Source of the DNA: JAXGXT01 sp040772665
GTDB lineage: Bacteria > Bacillota > Clostridia > Lachnospirales > Anaerotignaceae
DNA: 64,000 nucleotides
Direction of reading: 5' to 3'
Assembly (NCBI GenBank): GCA_040772665.1
Contig: JAXGXT010000003.1
Coordinates: 186,001 to 250,000, forward strand
Of this stretch, positions 32,878 through 42,236 are shown in pieces; the first letter of the stretch is position 1, and every line of letters begins with the position of its first letter. The position numbers and the translations under genes were made by a program. Under the pieces are notes generated by a model. It saw only the letters and a list, made by a program, of their open reading frames with translations. It was not told the origin of the DNA and did no database searches.

Positions 32878-33852
32878 ATGAACTTTTCAAGAATTGTTTC
32901 TACGGGGTCATATTTGCCCCCGCAAATCATAAGCAATGACCGTTTGGCTGAAATTGTTGAAACAAACGACGAATGGATTGTTTCAAGAACGGGAATAGGC
33001 AACAGACGTTTTTCACAAGGCGAAAATACATCGGATGTTGCATCAAAAGCGGCAAAGGTTATTTTAGAAAGAGCAGGAAAAAGTGCTGAAGATGTGGAGC
33101 TTTTAATTGTTGCCACAGTTTCGCCTGACTATGCAACACCATCCACCGCCTGTCTTGTTCAGGCGAAAATAGGAGCTGAAAATGCAGTTGCTTTTGATAT
33201 TGGTGCGGCTTGTTCAGGGTTTATATTTGCTTTTAGCATTGCCGATAAATTTATAAAAAGCGGCGTATATAAAAATGCCCTTGTTATAGGGGTTGAGGTT
33301 TTAAGCAAGTATCTGGATTTTCAAGACAGAGGCACCTGTGTGCTTTTCGGCGACGGAGGAGCAGGTGTATTTTTAGAAAAAAGTGAAGAAAGAATAGGAC
33401 TTATACGTGAAAACCTTGGAAGTGACGGAAGCAAGGGAATGGCTCTTACATCAGGGTTTGTGCCTGTTAAAAATGCTTTTTATGAGCCTGAGGACACAGG
33501 AAACAGATATATTGAAATGGACGGCAGAGTTATTTTTGATTTTGCCACAAGAAAAGCACCTAAGTCTGTGTTAAAAATTTTAGAGGAAGCCGAATTAACG
33601 GCTGATGACATTGACTGGGTTGTGGCACATCAGGCTAACAGCCGAATAATTGAAGTTGTAAGCAGAAAGCTTAAAATACCCATGGATAAGTTTTATATGA
33701 ACATGCATGATTACGGCAACACCTCTGCAGGAAGCATACCTATTGCTCTTAATGAAATGATGGAAAAAGGGCTTATAAAAAAAGGACACAAAGTGATACT
33801 TTGCGGTTTTGGTGCAGGGCTTACGTGGGGGTCAATGCTGCTTGAGTTTTAA
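32878..33852 (+). CDS. fabH: 3-oxoacyl-ACP synthase III
   Basis: The protein is 324 aa. The catalytic triad Cys112 (GAACSGF), His251 (VAHQANSRI) and Asn281 (GNTSAGSIP) is in the canonical position. The start NFSRIVSTGSYLPPQIISN and SRTGIGNRRF are typical. It condenses acetyl-CoA (or a branched starter) with malonyl-ACP to begin chains. It lies 14 bases after fabT. Confidence 0.97.
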   Translation: MNFSRIVSTGSYLPPQIISNDRLAEIVETNDEWIVSRTGIGNRRFSQGENTSDVASKAAKVILERAGKSAEDVELLIVATVSPDYATPSTACLVQAKIGAENAVAFDIGAACSGFIFAFSIADKFIKSGVYKNALVIGVEVLSKYLDFQDRGTCVLFGDGGAGVFLEKSEERIGLIRENLGSDGSKGMALTSGFVPVKNAFYEPEDTGNRYIEMDGRVIFDFATRKAPKSVLKILEEAELTADDIDWVVAHQANSRIIEVVSRKLKIPMDKFYMNMHDYGNTSAGSIPIALNEMMEKGLIKKGHKVILCGFGAGLTWGSMLLEF

Positions 33853-33911
33853 TTACAAATTGGTTATTCATTATTTAAAATAAATATTTTATACTTTAGG
33901 AGGAATTTAAA

Positions 33912-34133
33912 ATGAATTTTGAAAAAATAAGAGAAATTATTGCAGAACAGACAGGTAAAGATGCAGAAGATATTACAATGGAAACAAATGTAAAAGATGA
34001 TCTTGAAGCAGATTCACTTGACCTTTTTCAGATTATTAACGATATTGAAGATGAGTTTGGAGTTAAAATTGAAAACGTGGAAGCAATCAAAACAGTTGCA
34101 GACGTAGTTAAAATTGTGGAAGACGCTCAATAA
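33912..34133 (+). CDS. acpP: Acyl carrier protein
   Basis: The protein is 73 aa, acidic. The phosphopantetheine serine is Ser35 in EADSLDLFQ; most ACPs have DSLD or DSLE followed by hydrophobics, so it is a functional site. It carries growing chains between the Fab enzymes. AGGAGGAATTT precedes ATG 33912. Confidence 0.96.
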   Translation: MNFEKIREIIAEQTGKDAEDITMETNVKDDLEADSLDLFQIINDIEDEFGVKIENVEAIKTVADVVKIVEDAQ

Positions 34134-34160
34134 TTCTAAAAGATTAGGTAGGTTTGGAGC

Positions 34161-35087
34161 ATGTATTTAGACATATGTAAATTGCTTGGAATTGAATACC
34201 CTATAATACAAGGTGCCATGGCGTGGATTTCAACATCAGCTCTTGCCGCCGCAGTTTCTGAAGCCGGAGGACTTGGCGTTCTTGCCACGGGACATTTGGA
34301 CGGGGAAGGCTGCAGAGAAGAAATTAAGCGAATAAGAGAAATTACAAAAAAGCCTTTTGCTGTTAACATAATGCTTTTAAGCCAGTATGCTGATGAAATA
34401 GCAAAGGTTATTGTTGAAGAAAAAGTTTCCGTTGTTACAACAGGAGCAGGAAGCCCCGGCAAATATATGAAGGAATTTAAGGCGGCAGGTATTAAGGTTA
34501 TACCCGTTGCCCCGTCTGTGGCTATTGCAAGGCGCATGGAAAAAGACGGTGCAGATGCAGTTATAGTTGAAGGGTGCGAAGCGGGAGGTCATATTGGAAA
34601 AACAACGACAATGGCTCTTGTTCCTCAGGTTGTGGATGCGCTTAATATTCCTGTTATTGCCGCAGGCGGAATTGCCGACGGCAGAGGCATGGCGGCTGTA
34701 ACAATGCTTGGAGCATCAGGGTTTCAGGTGGGAACACGTTTCCTTGTTGCAAAAGAATGCCCTATTCATCAAAACTATAAGGACAGAATAATTAAAGCAA
34801 AAGACATTGATACCACAACAACAGGACAATCTACAGGGCATCCTGTTCGTGTTATCAGAAACAAACTGGCAAGGGAATTTGAAGCCCTTGAAAAAAGAAA
34901 TGCTTCCGCAGAAGAATATGATGTTTTAGGCAAGGGTGCTTTAAAAAAGGCGGTTATTGACGGCGATGTGGAAAACGGCTCCGTTATGAGCGGTCAAATT
35001 GCAGGTCTTGTTAATAAAGAACAGACAGCGGAAGAAATAATTAAAGAGATGTATGCGGAATTTAAAGACTTAATGGAAAACAGATAA
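34161..35087 (+). CDS. fabK: Enoyl-ACP reductase II (FMN-dependent)
   Basis: The protein is 308 aa. It has IEYPIIQGAMAWISTSALAAAVSEAGGLGVLATGH, GCEAGGHIG and IAAGGIADGRGMAA...GASGFQVGTRFLVA. The length and the position in the FAS operon mark it as the triclosan-resistant FabK rather than a nitronate oxidase. It carries out the last reduction of each elongation round. No fabI or fabL is present in the window. Confidence 0.94.
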   Translation: MYLDICKLLGIEYPIIQGAMAWISTSALAAAVSEAGGLGVLATGHLDGEGCREEIKRIREITKKPFAVNIMLLSQYADEIAKVIVEEKVSVVTTGAGSPGKYMKEFKAAGIKVIPVAPSVAIARRMEKDGADAVIVEGCEAGGHIGKTTTMALVPQVVDALNIPVIAAGGIADGRGMAAVTMLGASGFQVGTRFLVAKECPIHQNYKDRIIKAKDIDTTTTGQSTGHPVRVIRNKLAREFEALEKRNASAEEYDVLGKGALKKAVIDGDVENGSVMSGQIAGLVNKEQTAEEIIKEMYAEFKDLMENR

Positions 35088-35097
35088 AACTAAAATC

Positions 35098-35200
35098 ATT
35101 CGGATTGACAAAAGTTAAGGCATTAAACTTTTGCTAAAGCTGCATAGTATGCGGTTTTAGGGCAGAACAAGGGGGAAGCTCTCAAGGTCTTCTCTTTAAA
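35098..35200 (+). repeat. Interspersed three-hairpin repeat, copy 3 (degenerate)
   Basis: It retains AACTTTTGCTAAAGCTGCAT-AGT-ATGCGGTTTTAGG and the tail CAAGGGGGAAGCTCTCAAGGTCTT, which aligns with 60991-61036. The first stems are lost. It sits between fabK and fabD inside the FAS operon. Confidence 0.6.
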
Positions 35201-35211
35201 AAATCTGATAT

Positions 35212-35256
35212 AAAATCCCTTTTAAATTAAATAAGTTTAAGAGGGATTTTCTAAAA
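35212..35256 (+). terminator. Hairpin with T-run inside the FAS operon, before fabD
   Basis: AAAATCCCTTTTAAA pairs with TTTAAGAGGGATTTT (one G-T) around TTAAATAAG, then CTAAAAAAAT. It looks like a partial terminator that could lower expression of the downstream genes relative to acpP/fabK. There is no T-rich tail, so strength is uncertain. Confidence 0.5.
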
Positions 35257-35278
35257 AAATCATAAGGTGATTAAAACT

Positions 35279-36214
35279 ATGAAAACAGCGTTTATTTTCA
35301 GCGGACAGGGTTCTCAATATGTGGGCATGGGCAAGGAGCTTTGTGAAAATTTTAAAGAGGCAAAGGATGTTTTTTATGAAGCGGACAATGCCCTTGGATT
35401 TTCCATATCTGAAATTTGTTTTGAAAACGAAGAAAAACTTAATAAAACCGAGTTTACTCAGCCTGCTATCCTTACAACAAGCATTGCGGCTTATGAAATT
35501 TTAAAAGAAAAGGGAATTAAGCCTGATTTTGTTGCAGGGTTAAGCCTTGGTGAATATTCTGCATGTGTTGCATCGGGAATAATGGATTTTAAAGAGGCAG
35601 TTTGCCTTGTAAGAAAAAGAGGACGTTTTATGACAGAGGCTGTTTCCGAAGGCGAGGGAGCCATGTATGCCATAATGGGTCTTGAAAGGGAAGTTGTTGA
35701 AGCACAGTGCAAAAGATTTAGTGAAGTTGGATTTGTTGCACCTGCCAATTACAATGCTCCCGGGCAAATTGTTATTGCCGGAAAAACCGAAGCGGCGGCT
35801 AAGGCGGCAGAAGCTCTTAAGGAAGTCGGAGCGAAGATGGTTGTAAAACTTAATGTAAGCGGCCCTTTTCACACTGAACTTCTTGAAAGTGCGGCTGTTA
35901 AGCTTGGTGAAGAGCTTGAAAGCATTTCGATAAACAAATGGGAAATTCCTGTTGTTACAAATGTAACCGGCAAGGCTTACGAAAAGGTTGAGGATATTGC
36001 ACCGACACTTATTAACCAGGTTAAAAGCCCTGTTAAGTGGGAAGAAACTTTAAACTTTCTTTATGAGCAGGGTGTTGATACGTTTGTGGAAATTGGCCCC
36101 GGAAAAGCTTTAAGCGGTTTTGTGAAAAGAACTTTAAAGGGAGTCAAAATTTTAAATGTGGAAGATTTAAAATCTTTGGAAAAGACACTTGCTGTGTTAT
36201 TGGAGGAAAAATAA
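35279..36214 (+). CDS. fabD: Malonyl-CoA:ACP transacylase
   Basis: The protein is 311 aa from ATG 35279, nine bases after AAGGTG. MKTAFIFSGQGSQYVGMG is the family start. Catalytic Ser89 is in GLSLGEYSA, and His198 in GPFHTELL. It moves malonyl groups from CoA to ACP. The fabG ATG directly abuts its stop. Confidence 0.96.
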   Translation: MKTAFIFSGQGSQYVGMGKELCENFKEAKDVFYEADNALGFSISEICFENEEKLNKTEFTQPAILTTSIAAYEILKEKGIKPDFVAGLSLGEYSACVASGIMDFKEAVCLVRKRGRFMTEAVSEGEGAMYAIMGLEREVVEAQCKRFSEVGFVAPANYNAPGQIVIAGKTEAAAKAAEALKEVGAKMVVKLNVSGPFHTELLESAAVKLGEELESISINKWEIPVVTNVTGKAYEKVEDIAPTLINQVKSPVKWEETLNFLYEQGVDTFVEIGPGKALSGFVKRTLKGVKILNVEDLKSLEKTLAVLLEEK

Positions 36215-36943
36215 ATGTTAAAAGATAAAACGGTAGTTGTGACAGGGGCGGCAAAGGGAATTGGTTTTGCAATTGCAAAGGCTTTTGCGGCGGAAGGTGC
36301 AAACATTGTTATTAATTACAGAAGCACGGTTTCCGATGAGGCGGTAAAGGCAATTGAAAGCCACGGTGTTAAGTGTATTACCGTTCAAGGAGATGTAAGC
36401 AAAGCCGTTGATGCTGACGCTCTTATTAAAAAGGCCAAGGATGAATTTGGAAGTGTTGATGTTATTGTTAACAATGCGGGAATAACAAAGGATAATCTTC
36501 TTATAAGAATGAGTGAAGAAGAATTTGATGCGGTTATTGCGGCAAACCTTAAAGGTGTTTTTAATGTAACAAAAGCGGCGGCTAATGTTATGATTAAGCA
36601 AAGAAGCGGCAAGATTATAAATATAAGCTCAATATCAGGTGTTATTGGCAACGTAGGTCAGGCTAACTATGCGGCAAGCAAAGCAGGTGTTATAGGAATT
36701 ACAAAAACAGCGGCAAAAGAGCTTGCCGGCAGAGGAATTACATGCAATTCCATTGCGCCGGGGTTTATTGATACTGACATGACGGCTGTTCTTAAAGAGG
36801 AAATCAAAGCAAAGATGATGGAAAACATTCCTCTTAAGCGTTTTGGAACAGGCGAAGATATAGGTGAAGCGGCAGTATTTTTAGCAAAAAGCAAATTCAT
36901 AACAGGCCAAGTTTTAAATGTTGACGGCGGCATGGTTATGTGA
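36215..36943 (+). CDS. fabG: 3-oxoacyl-ACP reductase
   Basis: The protein is 242 aa, a short-chain dehydrogenase. The NADPH-binding TGAAKGIG is at 10-17, NNAG at 86-89, and the triad is Ser139, Tyr152 and Lys156 (NYAASKAG). It ends FITGQVLNVDGGMVM. It is the first reductive step in elongation. Confidence 0.97.
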   Translation: MLKDKTVVVTGAAKGIGFAIAKAFAAEGANIVINYRSTVSDEAVKAIESHGVKCITVQGDVSKAVDADALIKKAKDEFGSVDVIVNNAGITKDNLLIRMSEEEFDAVIAANLKGVFNVTKAAANVMIKQRSGKIINISSISGVIGNVGQANYAASKAGVIGITKTAAKELAGRGITCNSIAPGFIDTDMTAVLKEEIKAKMMENIPLKRFGTGEDIGEAAVFLAKSKFITGQVLNVDGGMVM

Positions 36944-36962
36944 TTTTAGGAGGTTAATCTCT

Positions 36963-38198
36963 ATGAAAAGATGTGTTATTACAGGAATGGGAGCCATTAC
37001 CCCTATGGGTAATGACGTTCAGGAATTTTGGAAAAATATTAAAAGCGGTGTTTGCGGAATTGACAAAATAACAAGGTTTGACACCACAGAATTTAAGGCA
37101 AAGGTTGCGGCTGAGGTTAAAAACTTTGAGCCAACACTTTATGTGGAAAAAAAGGAATTGAAAAGAAACGATTTATTTTCCATTTACGGTGTTGCGGCGG
37201 CACATCAGGCATATGAATCAAGCGGAATCAAAGAGGGTGAAGTTGATCCGTTTCGTTTTGGTGTTATTGTGGGAAGCGGTATCGGCGGTTTAATAACAAT
37301 GGAGGAGCAAATTCTTAAAATGGGTGAAAAAGGCCCGTCTAAGGTTTCTCCGCTTTTTATTCCTATGACAATAGGAAACATGGCGGCGGGCAATATTGCA
37401 CTTCGTTTTGGAGCCAAAGGAATTTGCACAGATGTTGTTACTGCTTGCGCAACAGGAACAAACTGTATAGGAGAAGCTTACAGAAACATTAAGCACGGTT
37501 ATCTTGACATGTGTTTGGCAGGAGGAACAGAAGCCTCTGTTACACCGATTGCCGTTGCTGGATTTTCAAACCTTACAGCACTTTCCACAAGCGACGACCC
37601 TCTTAAGGCTTCAAGGCCTTTTAACAAAGAAAGAGGCGGTTTTGTTATGGGAGAGGGTGCGGGGATTTTAATGCTTGAAGAACTTGAGCACGCCCTTAAA
37701 AGAGGTGCTAAAATTTATGGTGAAGTTGTTGGATATGGCTCCACATGTGATGCTTACCATATAACTGCTCCATCCCCTGACGGAGAAGGTGCGGCGGCGG
37801 CTATGGAAATGGCTGTTAAAGAAGCTGGAATTAGCCCTGAGGAGATTTCATACATTAATGCCCACGGCACAGGAACCCACCACAATGACATAGGTGAAAC
37901 TGCTGCAATTAAACGTGCTTTTAAAGAAGCGGCTTATAAAATACCTGTTTCTTCAACAAAATCCATGACAGGTCATCTTCTTGGTGCGGCAGGTGCAGTT
38001 GAAGCCATTGCTTGTGTTTTTGCTTTAGAGGAAGGCTTTATTCCCCCTACAATAGGGCTTGAAGAGGCTGACCCTGAGTGTGATTTAGATTATGTTCCAA
38101 ATGTGGGAAGGGCTGCACAGGTTAAATATACACTCTCAAATTCATTGGGATTTGGCGGTCACAATGCTGTTTTATGCCTTAAAAAATGGGAGGAATAA
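36963..38198 (+). CDS. fabF: 3-oxoacyl-ACP synthase II
   Basis: The protein is 411 aa from ATG 36963 behind TAGGAGG. The active site is Cys162 (TACATGTN), His301 (HGTGTHHND) and His338 (TGHLLGAAG). The common HGTSTPLND is here HGTGTHHND, a variant at non-catalytic positions. It carries out chain elongation with malonyl-ACP. No fabB is present. Confidence 0.96.
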   Translation: MKRCVITGMGAITPMGNDVQEFWKNIKSGVCGIDKITRFDTTEFKAKVAAEVKNFEPTLYVEKKELKRNDLFSIYGVAAAHQAYESSGIKEGEVDPFRFGVIVGSGIGGLITMEEQILKMGEKGPSKVSPLFIPMTIGNMAAGNIALRFGAKGICTDVVTACATGTNCIGEAYRNIKHGYLDMCLAGGTEASVTPIAVAGFSNLTALSTSDDPLKASRPFNKERGGFVMGEGAGILMLEELEHALKRGAKIYGEVVGYGSTCDAYHITAPSPDGEGAAAAMEMAVKEAGISPEEISYINAHGTGTHHNDIGETAAIKRAFKEAAYKIPVSSTKSMTGHLLGAAGAVEAIACVFALEEGFIPPTIGLEEADPECDLDYVPNVGRAAQVKYTLSNSLGFGGHNAVLCLKKWEE

Positions 38199-38200
38199 AA

Positions 38201-38662
38201 GTGGATTTCAAGGAAGTTAAGGAATTAATTGAAATTATAGATAAATCGCAGTTAAGAGTTTTTGAGTTAAGTCTTAGCGGCTGCACAGTTAAAATGAGTA
38301 AAAACACAGAAAAAGAAAAAGTTTCGGAAGAAACTGTTAAAATTGTTTCAGAGCCTGTTCAAAGCTTTATGCAAGGTGAAGTTGAAAAGGAAATTGCAGA
38401 AAAGCCGATTAAAGAAGATGTGTTAAGCGGAAAAGTTGTTAAAGCACCTCTTGTGGGAACATTTTATTCAAGCCCTGCACCTGATAAGGATAATTTTGTA
38501 AGGGTTGGGGACAGTGTTAAAAAAGGTGATGTGCTTTGCATTGTTGAAGCAATGAAGGTTATGAACGAGGTTACAAGTGATTTTGACGGCATTGTTAAGG
38601 CTGTTTTGGTTGAAGATGAAACCTTGGTTGAATATGGTCAGCCTTTGTTTACCATTGGTTAA
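38201..38662 (+). CDS. accB: Biotin carboxyl carrier protein of acetyl-CoA carboxylase
   Basis: The protein is 153 aa from GTG 38201, six bases after GGGAGGA; the in-frame ATG 38186 sits on that site inside fabF. The biotin-accepting Lys119 is in EAMKVMNE. A flexible Glu/Lys/Val-rich linker joins the N-terminal helix to the biotinyl domain (VVKAPLVGTFYSSPAPDKDNFVRVGD). Confidence 0.96.
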   Translation: MDFKEVKELIEIIDKSQLRVFELSLSGCTVKMSKNTEKEKVSEETVKIVSEPVQSFMQGEVEKEIAEKPIKEDVLSGKVVKAPLVGTFYSSPAPDKDNFVRVGDSVKKGDVLCIVEAMKVMNEVTSDFDGIVKAVLVEDETLVEYGQPLFTIG

Positions 38663-38679
38663 GGTTTAGGAGGCTGGAA

Positions 38680-39102
38680 ATGATTGATATTAAAGAAATT
38701 ATGAAAGTTTTGCCTCATAGACCTCCGTTTTTGCTTATAGACAAAATTGAAGAGGTTGTTGCAGGCGAAAGAGTGGTTGCAATTAAAAACGTAACAATGA
38801 ACGAGCCTTACTTTGTTGGGCATTTTCCAAGCGAGCCTGTAATGCCGGGTGTTCTTATTGTTGAAGCCATGGCACAGGCAGGGGCTTATGCTGTTTTAAG
38901 CATTGAGGAAAACAAAGGAAAGACTGCTTATTTTGGAGCTATTGACAAGGCGAAATTCAGAAAAAAAGTTGTTCCCGGAGATACTCTTAAAATTGAGGTT
39001 GAAATAATAAAACTTAAAACAAGTGCAGGCATTGGAAAAGGCACTGCTTATGTTGACGGCAAAAAGGTCTGTGAGGCCGAAATTACCTTTATGATAGGTT
39101 AG
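38680..39102 (+). CDS. fabZ: 3-hydroxyacyl-ACP dehydratase
   Basis: The protein is 140 aa with a hotdog fold. His48 in VGHFPSEPVMPG and Glu62 in VEAMAQAG form the active site, and LPHRPPFLLIDKI is the family start. It is the only dehydratase in the cluster. No fabM isomerase is visible, so how unsaturated chains are made, if at all, is not shown here. Confidence 0.96.
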   Translation: MIDIKEIMKVLPHRPPFLLIDKIEEVVAGERVVAIKNVTMNEPYFVGHFPSEPVMPGVLIVEAMAQAGAYAVLSIEENKGKTAYFGAIDKAKFRKKVVPGDTLKIEVEIIKLKTSAGIGKGTAYVDGKKVCEAEITFMIG

Positions 39103-39112
39103 GTGATGGCAA

Positions 39113-40462
39113 ATGTTCAGTAAGATTTTAATTGCAAACAGGGGAGAAATAGCTGTCAGAATAATTCGTGGGTGCAGAGAAATGGGCATTAAAACGGTGG
39201 CTGTTTTTTCTGAACCTGACAGAGAAGCCCTTCATACTCAGCTTGCAGACGAGGCTGTTTGTATAGGGCCTGCAAAAAGTACGGAAAGTTATCTTAATAT
39301 GCAAAACATAATTACTGCTGCTGTTTCAACAGGGGCACAGGCTATTCATCCCGGTTTTGGTTTTCTCGCGGAAAACAGTACTTTTGCCGCCCTTTGCGAA
39401 GAGTGCAGCATTAAGTTTATAGGCCCTAAAGCAAGTGTAATTGATGCTATGGGAAACAAAAGCAACGCAAGAGAGCTTATGATTAAAGCAGGCGTTCCCG
39501 TTATTCCCGGAAGTGACGGGGTTGTGGAAAACCTTGAGAAAGCCATTAAAATCGGAAGAGAACTTGGATACCCTGTAATGGTTAAGGCTTCCGCAGGCGG
39601 CGGAGGAAAAGGCATACGTATTGTAAGAAGCGAAGAAGAGCTTGAAAGTGCTTATGAAAATGCAAAAAATGAAACAAAAGCCGCTTTTGGCGATGACACT
39701 ATGTATATGGAAAAAGTTATTGAAAAGGCAAGGCACATTGAAATTCAGGTTTTAGGCGACGAATTTGGAAACGTGGTTCACCTTGGAGAGCGTGACTGTT
39801 CACTTCAAAGGCGAAACCAAAAAGTTCTTGAAGAGGCGCCATCACCTGTTTTAAGCGAGGAAATAAGAAAATCCATGGGAGAGGCGGCCGTAAAAGCGGC
39901 GTCATCTGTTAATTACACAGGTGCCGGAACCATTGAGTTTTTATATGATAAATCAGGAAAGTTTTATTTTATGGAAATGAACACACGTATTCAAGTTGAG
40001 CATCCTGTTACGGAAATGATAACGGGAATTGACATTGTAAAAGAACAGCTTAAAATTGCGTCCGGAGAGGCCATTTCATTTAAGCAGGAAGATATTTCTT
40101 TTAAAGGCCACGCTATTGAATGCAGAATTAATGCAGAAAGCCCTGATAAAGGGTTTGCCCCATCCCCTGGGAACATTGATTTTCTTCTTGTGCCGGGCGG
40201 AGGAATGGGCGTTAGGGTTGACAGCGCTGTTTATCAAGGGTGCAAAATACTTCCTTTTTATGACTCTATGATTGCAAAGGTTATAACATACGGAAAAACA
40301 AGACAGGAGGCAATAGACAAAATGCTTCGTTGTCTTTATGAATTTGTTATTGAAGGGGTGGATACAAATATAGAGTTTCAAGAGCATATTCTTACCCACC
40401 CTGAATATCTCGAGGGGAATTTTGATACAAGTTTTATAGCCGAAAAAATAATAAAACAATAA
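39113..40462 (+). CDS. accC: Acetyl-CoA carboxylase, biotin carboxylase subunit
   Basis: The protein is 449 aa. It shows FSKILIANRGEIAVRIIRGCREMGI, the ATP-grasp lid KASAGGGGKGIRIV, the ERDCSLQRRNQKVLEEAPSP motif and MEMNTRIQVEHPVTEMITGIDIV. It carboxylates biotin on AccB using bicarbonate and ATP. It stands 10 bases after fabZ. Confidence 0.97.
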   Translation: MFSKILIANRGEIAVRIIRGCREMGIKTVAVFSEPDREALHTQLADEAVCIGPAKSTESYLNMQNIITAAVSTGAQAIHPGFGFLAENSTFAALCEECSIKFIGPKASVIDAMGNKSNARELMIKAGVPVIPGSDGVVENLEKAIKIGRELGYPVMVKASAGGGGKGIRIVRSEEELESAYENAKNETKAAFGDDTMYMEKVIEKARHIEIQVLGDEFGNVVHLGERDCSLQRRNQKVLEEAPSPVLSEEIRKSMGEAAVKAASSVNYTGAGTIEFLYDKSGKFYFMEMNTRIQVEHPVTEMITGIDIVKEQLKIASGEAISFKQEDISFKGHAIECRINAESPDKGFAPSPGNIDFLLVPGGGMGVRVDSAVYQGCKILPFYDSMIAKVITYGKTRQEAIDKMLRCLYEFVIEGVDTNIEFQEHILTHPEYLEGNFDTSFIAEKIIKQ

Positions 40463-40494
40463 TTTTGATTGTGACTTGAGATTGGTGATGATTT

Positions 40495-41376
40495 ATGAAC
40501 CTATTTAAAAGAAAAAGATATATTACACTTAATCAACTAAATATCGGAGAGCTTTCTGAAAAATCAGAAGACAGCCCAAGCATACCAGACGGGCTTTGTG
40601 TGAAATGTAATCATTGCAAAAGAACAATATACACAAAGGAAATAAGCCAATTAAAGGTATGCCCGAAATGCGGCGGTCATTTCAGAATGAGCGCTTGGGA
40701 AAGAATAGGCATTATTTGTGATGAAGGAAGTTTTATTGAATATGACAAAGGTTTAAGAACTGAAAACCCTATGAAATATCCAAACTATGAAAAAATAATT
40801 AAAAAGGCTCAGGAAAAAAGCGGGCTTAATGAAGCTGTTATAAGCGGAAGATGTAAAATAAATGGTTCCGACACAATTATTGCTGTTATGGATTCTAATT
40901 TCATGATGGGCTCAATGGGTTCTGTTGTAGGTGAAAAAGTTACAAGGGCCATTGAAAGGGCAACATCCATGAAGCTTCCCATTGTTATTTTTACAAGCAG
41001 CGGCGGAGCAAGAATGCAAGAGGGCATTATCTCACTTATGCAGATGGCTAAAACAAGTGCCGCCCTCAAACGTCACGGTGACGAGGGGCTTTTGTATATT
41101 TCTGTTATAACAGACCCTACAACAGGTGGAGTTACAGCAAGTTTTGCAAGTCTTGGAGATATTATTCTTGCGGAGCCAAAGGCACTTATGGGTTTTGCGG
41201 GGCAAAGAGTTATTGAGGGAACAATTAATGAAAAACTTCCTGAAGGATTTCAAAGTGCGGAGTTTCAGCTTGAGCACGGATTTGTTGATAAAATTGTTGA
41301 AAGAGGTCTTTTGAAAAATGTGCTTTCAAGCCTTATAAAAATGCACACACAATCAGGAGGCGAGGCAGATGAGTAA
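40495..41376 (+). CDS. accD: Acetyl-CoA carboxylase, carboxyltransferase beta subunit
   Basis: The protein is 293 aa. A four-Cys zinc finger (CVKCNHCKRTIY...CPKCGGHFRM; the inner pairs are CNHC and CPKC) is followed by the crotonase-like core VIFTSSGGARMQEGIISLMQMAKTSAAL and DPTTGGVTASFASLGDIILAEP. With AccA it forms the heterotetramer that moves the carboxyl group to acetyl-CoA. The stop overlaps accA by 8 bases. Confidence 0.97.
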   Translation: MNLFKRKRYITLNQLNIGELSEKSEDSPSIPDGLCVKCNHCKRTIYTKEISQLKVCPKCGGHFRMSAWERIGIICDEGSFIEYDKGLRTENPMKYPNYEKIIKKAQEKSGLNEAVISGRCKINGSDTIIAVMDSNFMMGSMGSVVGEKVTRAIERATSMKLPIVIFTSSGGARMQEGIISLMQMAKTSAALKRHGDEGLLYISVITDPTTGGVTASFASLGDIILAEPKALMGFAGQRVIEGTINEKLPEGFQSAEFQLEHGFVDKIVERGLLKNVLSSLIKMHTQSGGEADE

Positions 41377-42172
41377 TGCATATGAAATTGTTTCAATAAC
41401 AAGAAAGGTTACAAGACCAACTGCACAAGCTTTTATTAAGGAAATCTGCAGCGGTTTTGTAAAACTTCACGGTGACAGGCTTTTTGCCGACGACAAGGCA
41501 ATTGTTGGTGGAATAGGAAGTATAGGAAAGCGTGCAGTTACAATTATTGCCATTCAAAAAGGCAACTCTTTGCAGGAAAACATTAAAAGAAATTTCGGAC
41601 AGCCAAACCCCGAAGGATATAGAAAAGCCCTTAGGCTTATGAAACAGGCGGAAAAATTTAAAAGGCCTGTTATCACGCTTATTAACACCTCAGGTGCATA
41701 CCCAGGGCTTGGAGCGGAAGAAAGAGGTCAGGGAGAGGCAATCGCAAAGCTGCTTTTTGAAAGTGCAGGGCTTAAGGTTCCCGTTATAAGTATTTTTATA
41801 GGCGAAGGCGGAAGCGGCGGTGCTTTGGCTTTAGCGGCGGGAGACAGGGTGTGGATGCTTGAAAACGGAATGTATGCAGTGCTTTCTCCCGAAGGTTTTG
41901 CAAGCATTCTTTGGAGAGATCCCTCAAAGGCGGCGGAAGCGGCAGACCTTATGAAACTTACGGCAGAGGATTTGCTTGCCAATGGAGTTATTGAAAAAAT
42001 TATTCCCGAGGCGGAAGAGGGAATTGAAAACAATCTTAAATTTACAACGGATATTTTAAAAGAAAGTCTTTTAGAGGAGCTGAATTATCTTTGTTCCCTT
42101 GATACTGAGGAGCTTTTAAGGCAAAGATATGAAAGATTTAGAAAGTTCGGTGAGTTTTCCGAGGGCATTTAA
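41369..42172 (+). CDS. accA: Acetyl-CoA carboxylase, carboxyltransferase alpha subunit
   Basis: The protein is 267 aa, shorter than the 310-320 aa of proteobacteria because the N-terminal helix region is reduced, as in streptococci. Core motifs are RNFGQPNPEGYRKALRLMKQAEKF, INTSGAYPGLGAEERGQGEAIA and GEGGSGGALALAAGDRVWMLE. AGGAGGCGAGGCAG precedes ATG 41369. It is the last enzyme gene of the FAS operon. Confidence 0.97.
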   Translation: MSNAYEIVSITRKVTRPTAQAFIKEICSGFVKLHGDRLFADDKAIVGGIGSIGKRAVTIIAIQKGNSLQENIKRNFGQPNPEGYRKALRLMKQAEKFKRPVITLINTSGAYPGLGAEERGQGEAIAKLLFESAGLKVPVISIFIGEGGSGGALALAAGDRVWMLENGMYAVLSPEGFASILWRDPSKAAEAADLMKLTAEDLLANGVIEKIIPEAEEGIENNLKFTTDILKESLLEELNYLCSLDTEELLRQRYERFRKFGEFSEGI

Positions 42173-42236
42173 AGCTTTACATCCCGAGGGTCTATGGGTT
42201 AGTATAGACTTAGGATTTTTTAAGGGAGGAGTATAA

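Noticed and set aside
36918..36962. Upstream start for fabF overlapping fabG
   Set aside because: The AGGAGG site and family start MKRCVITGMG point to ATG 36963.
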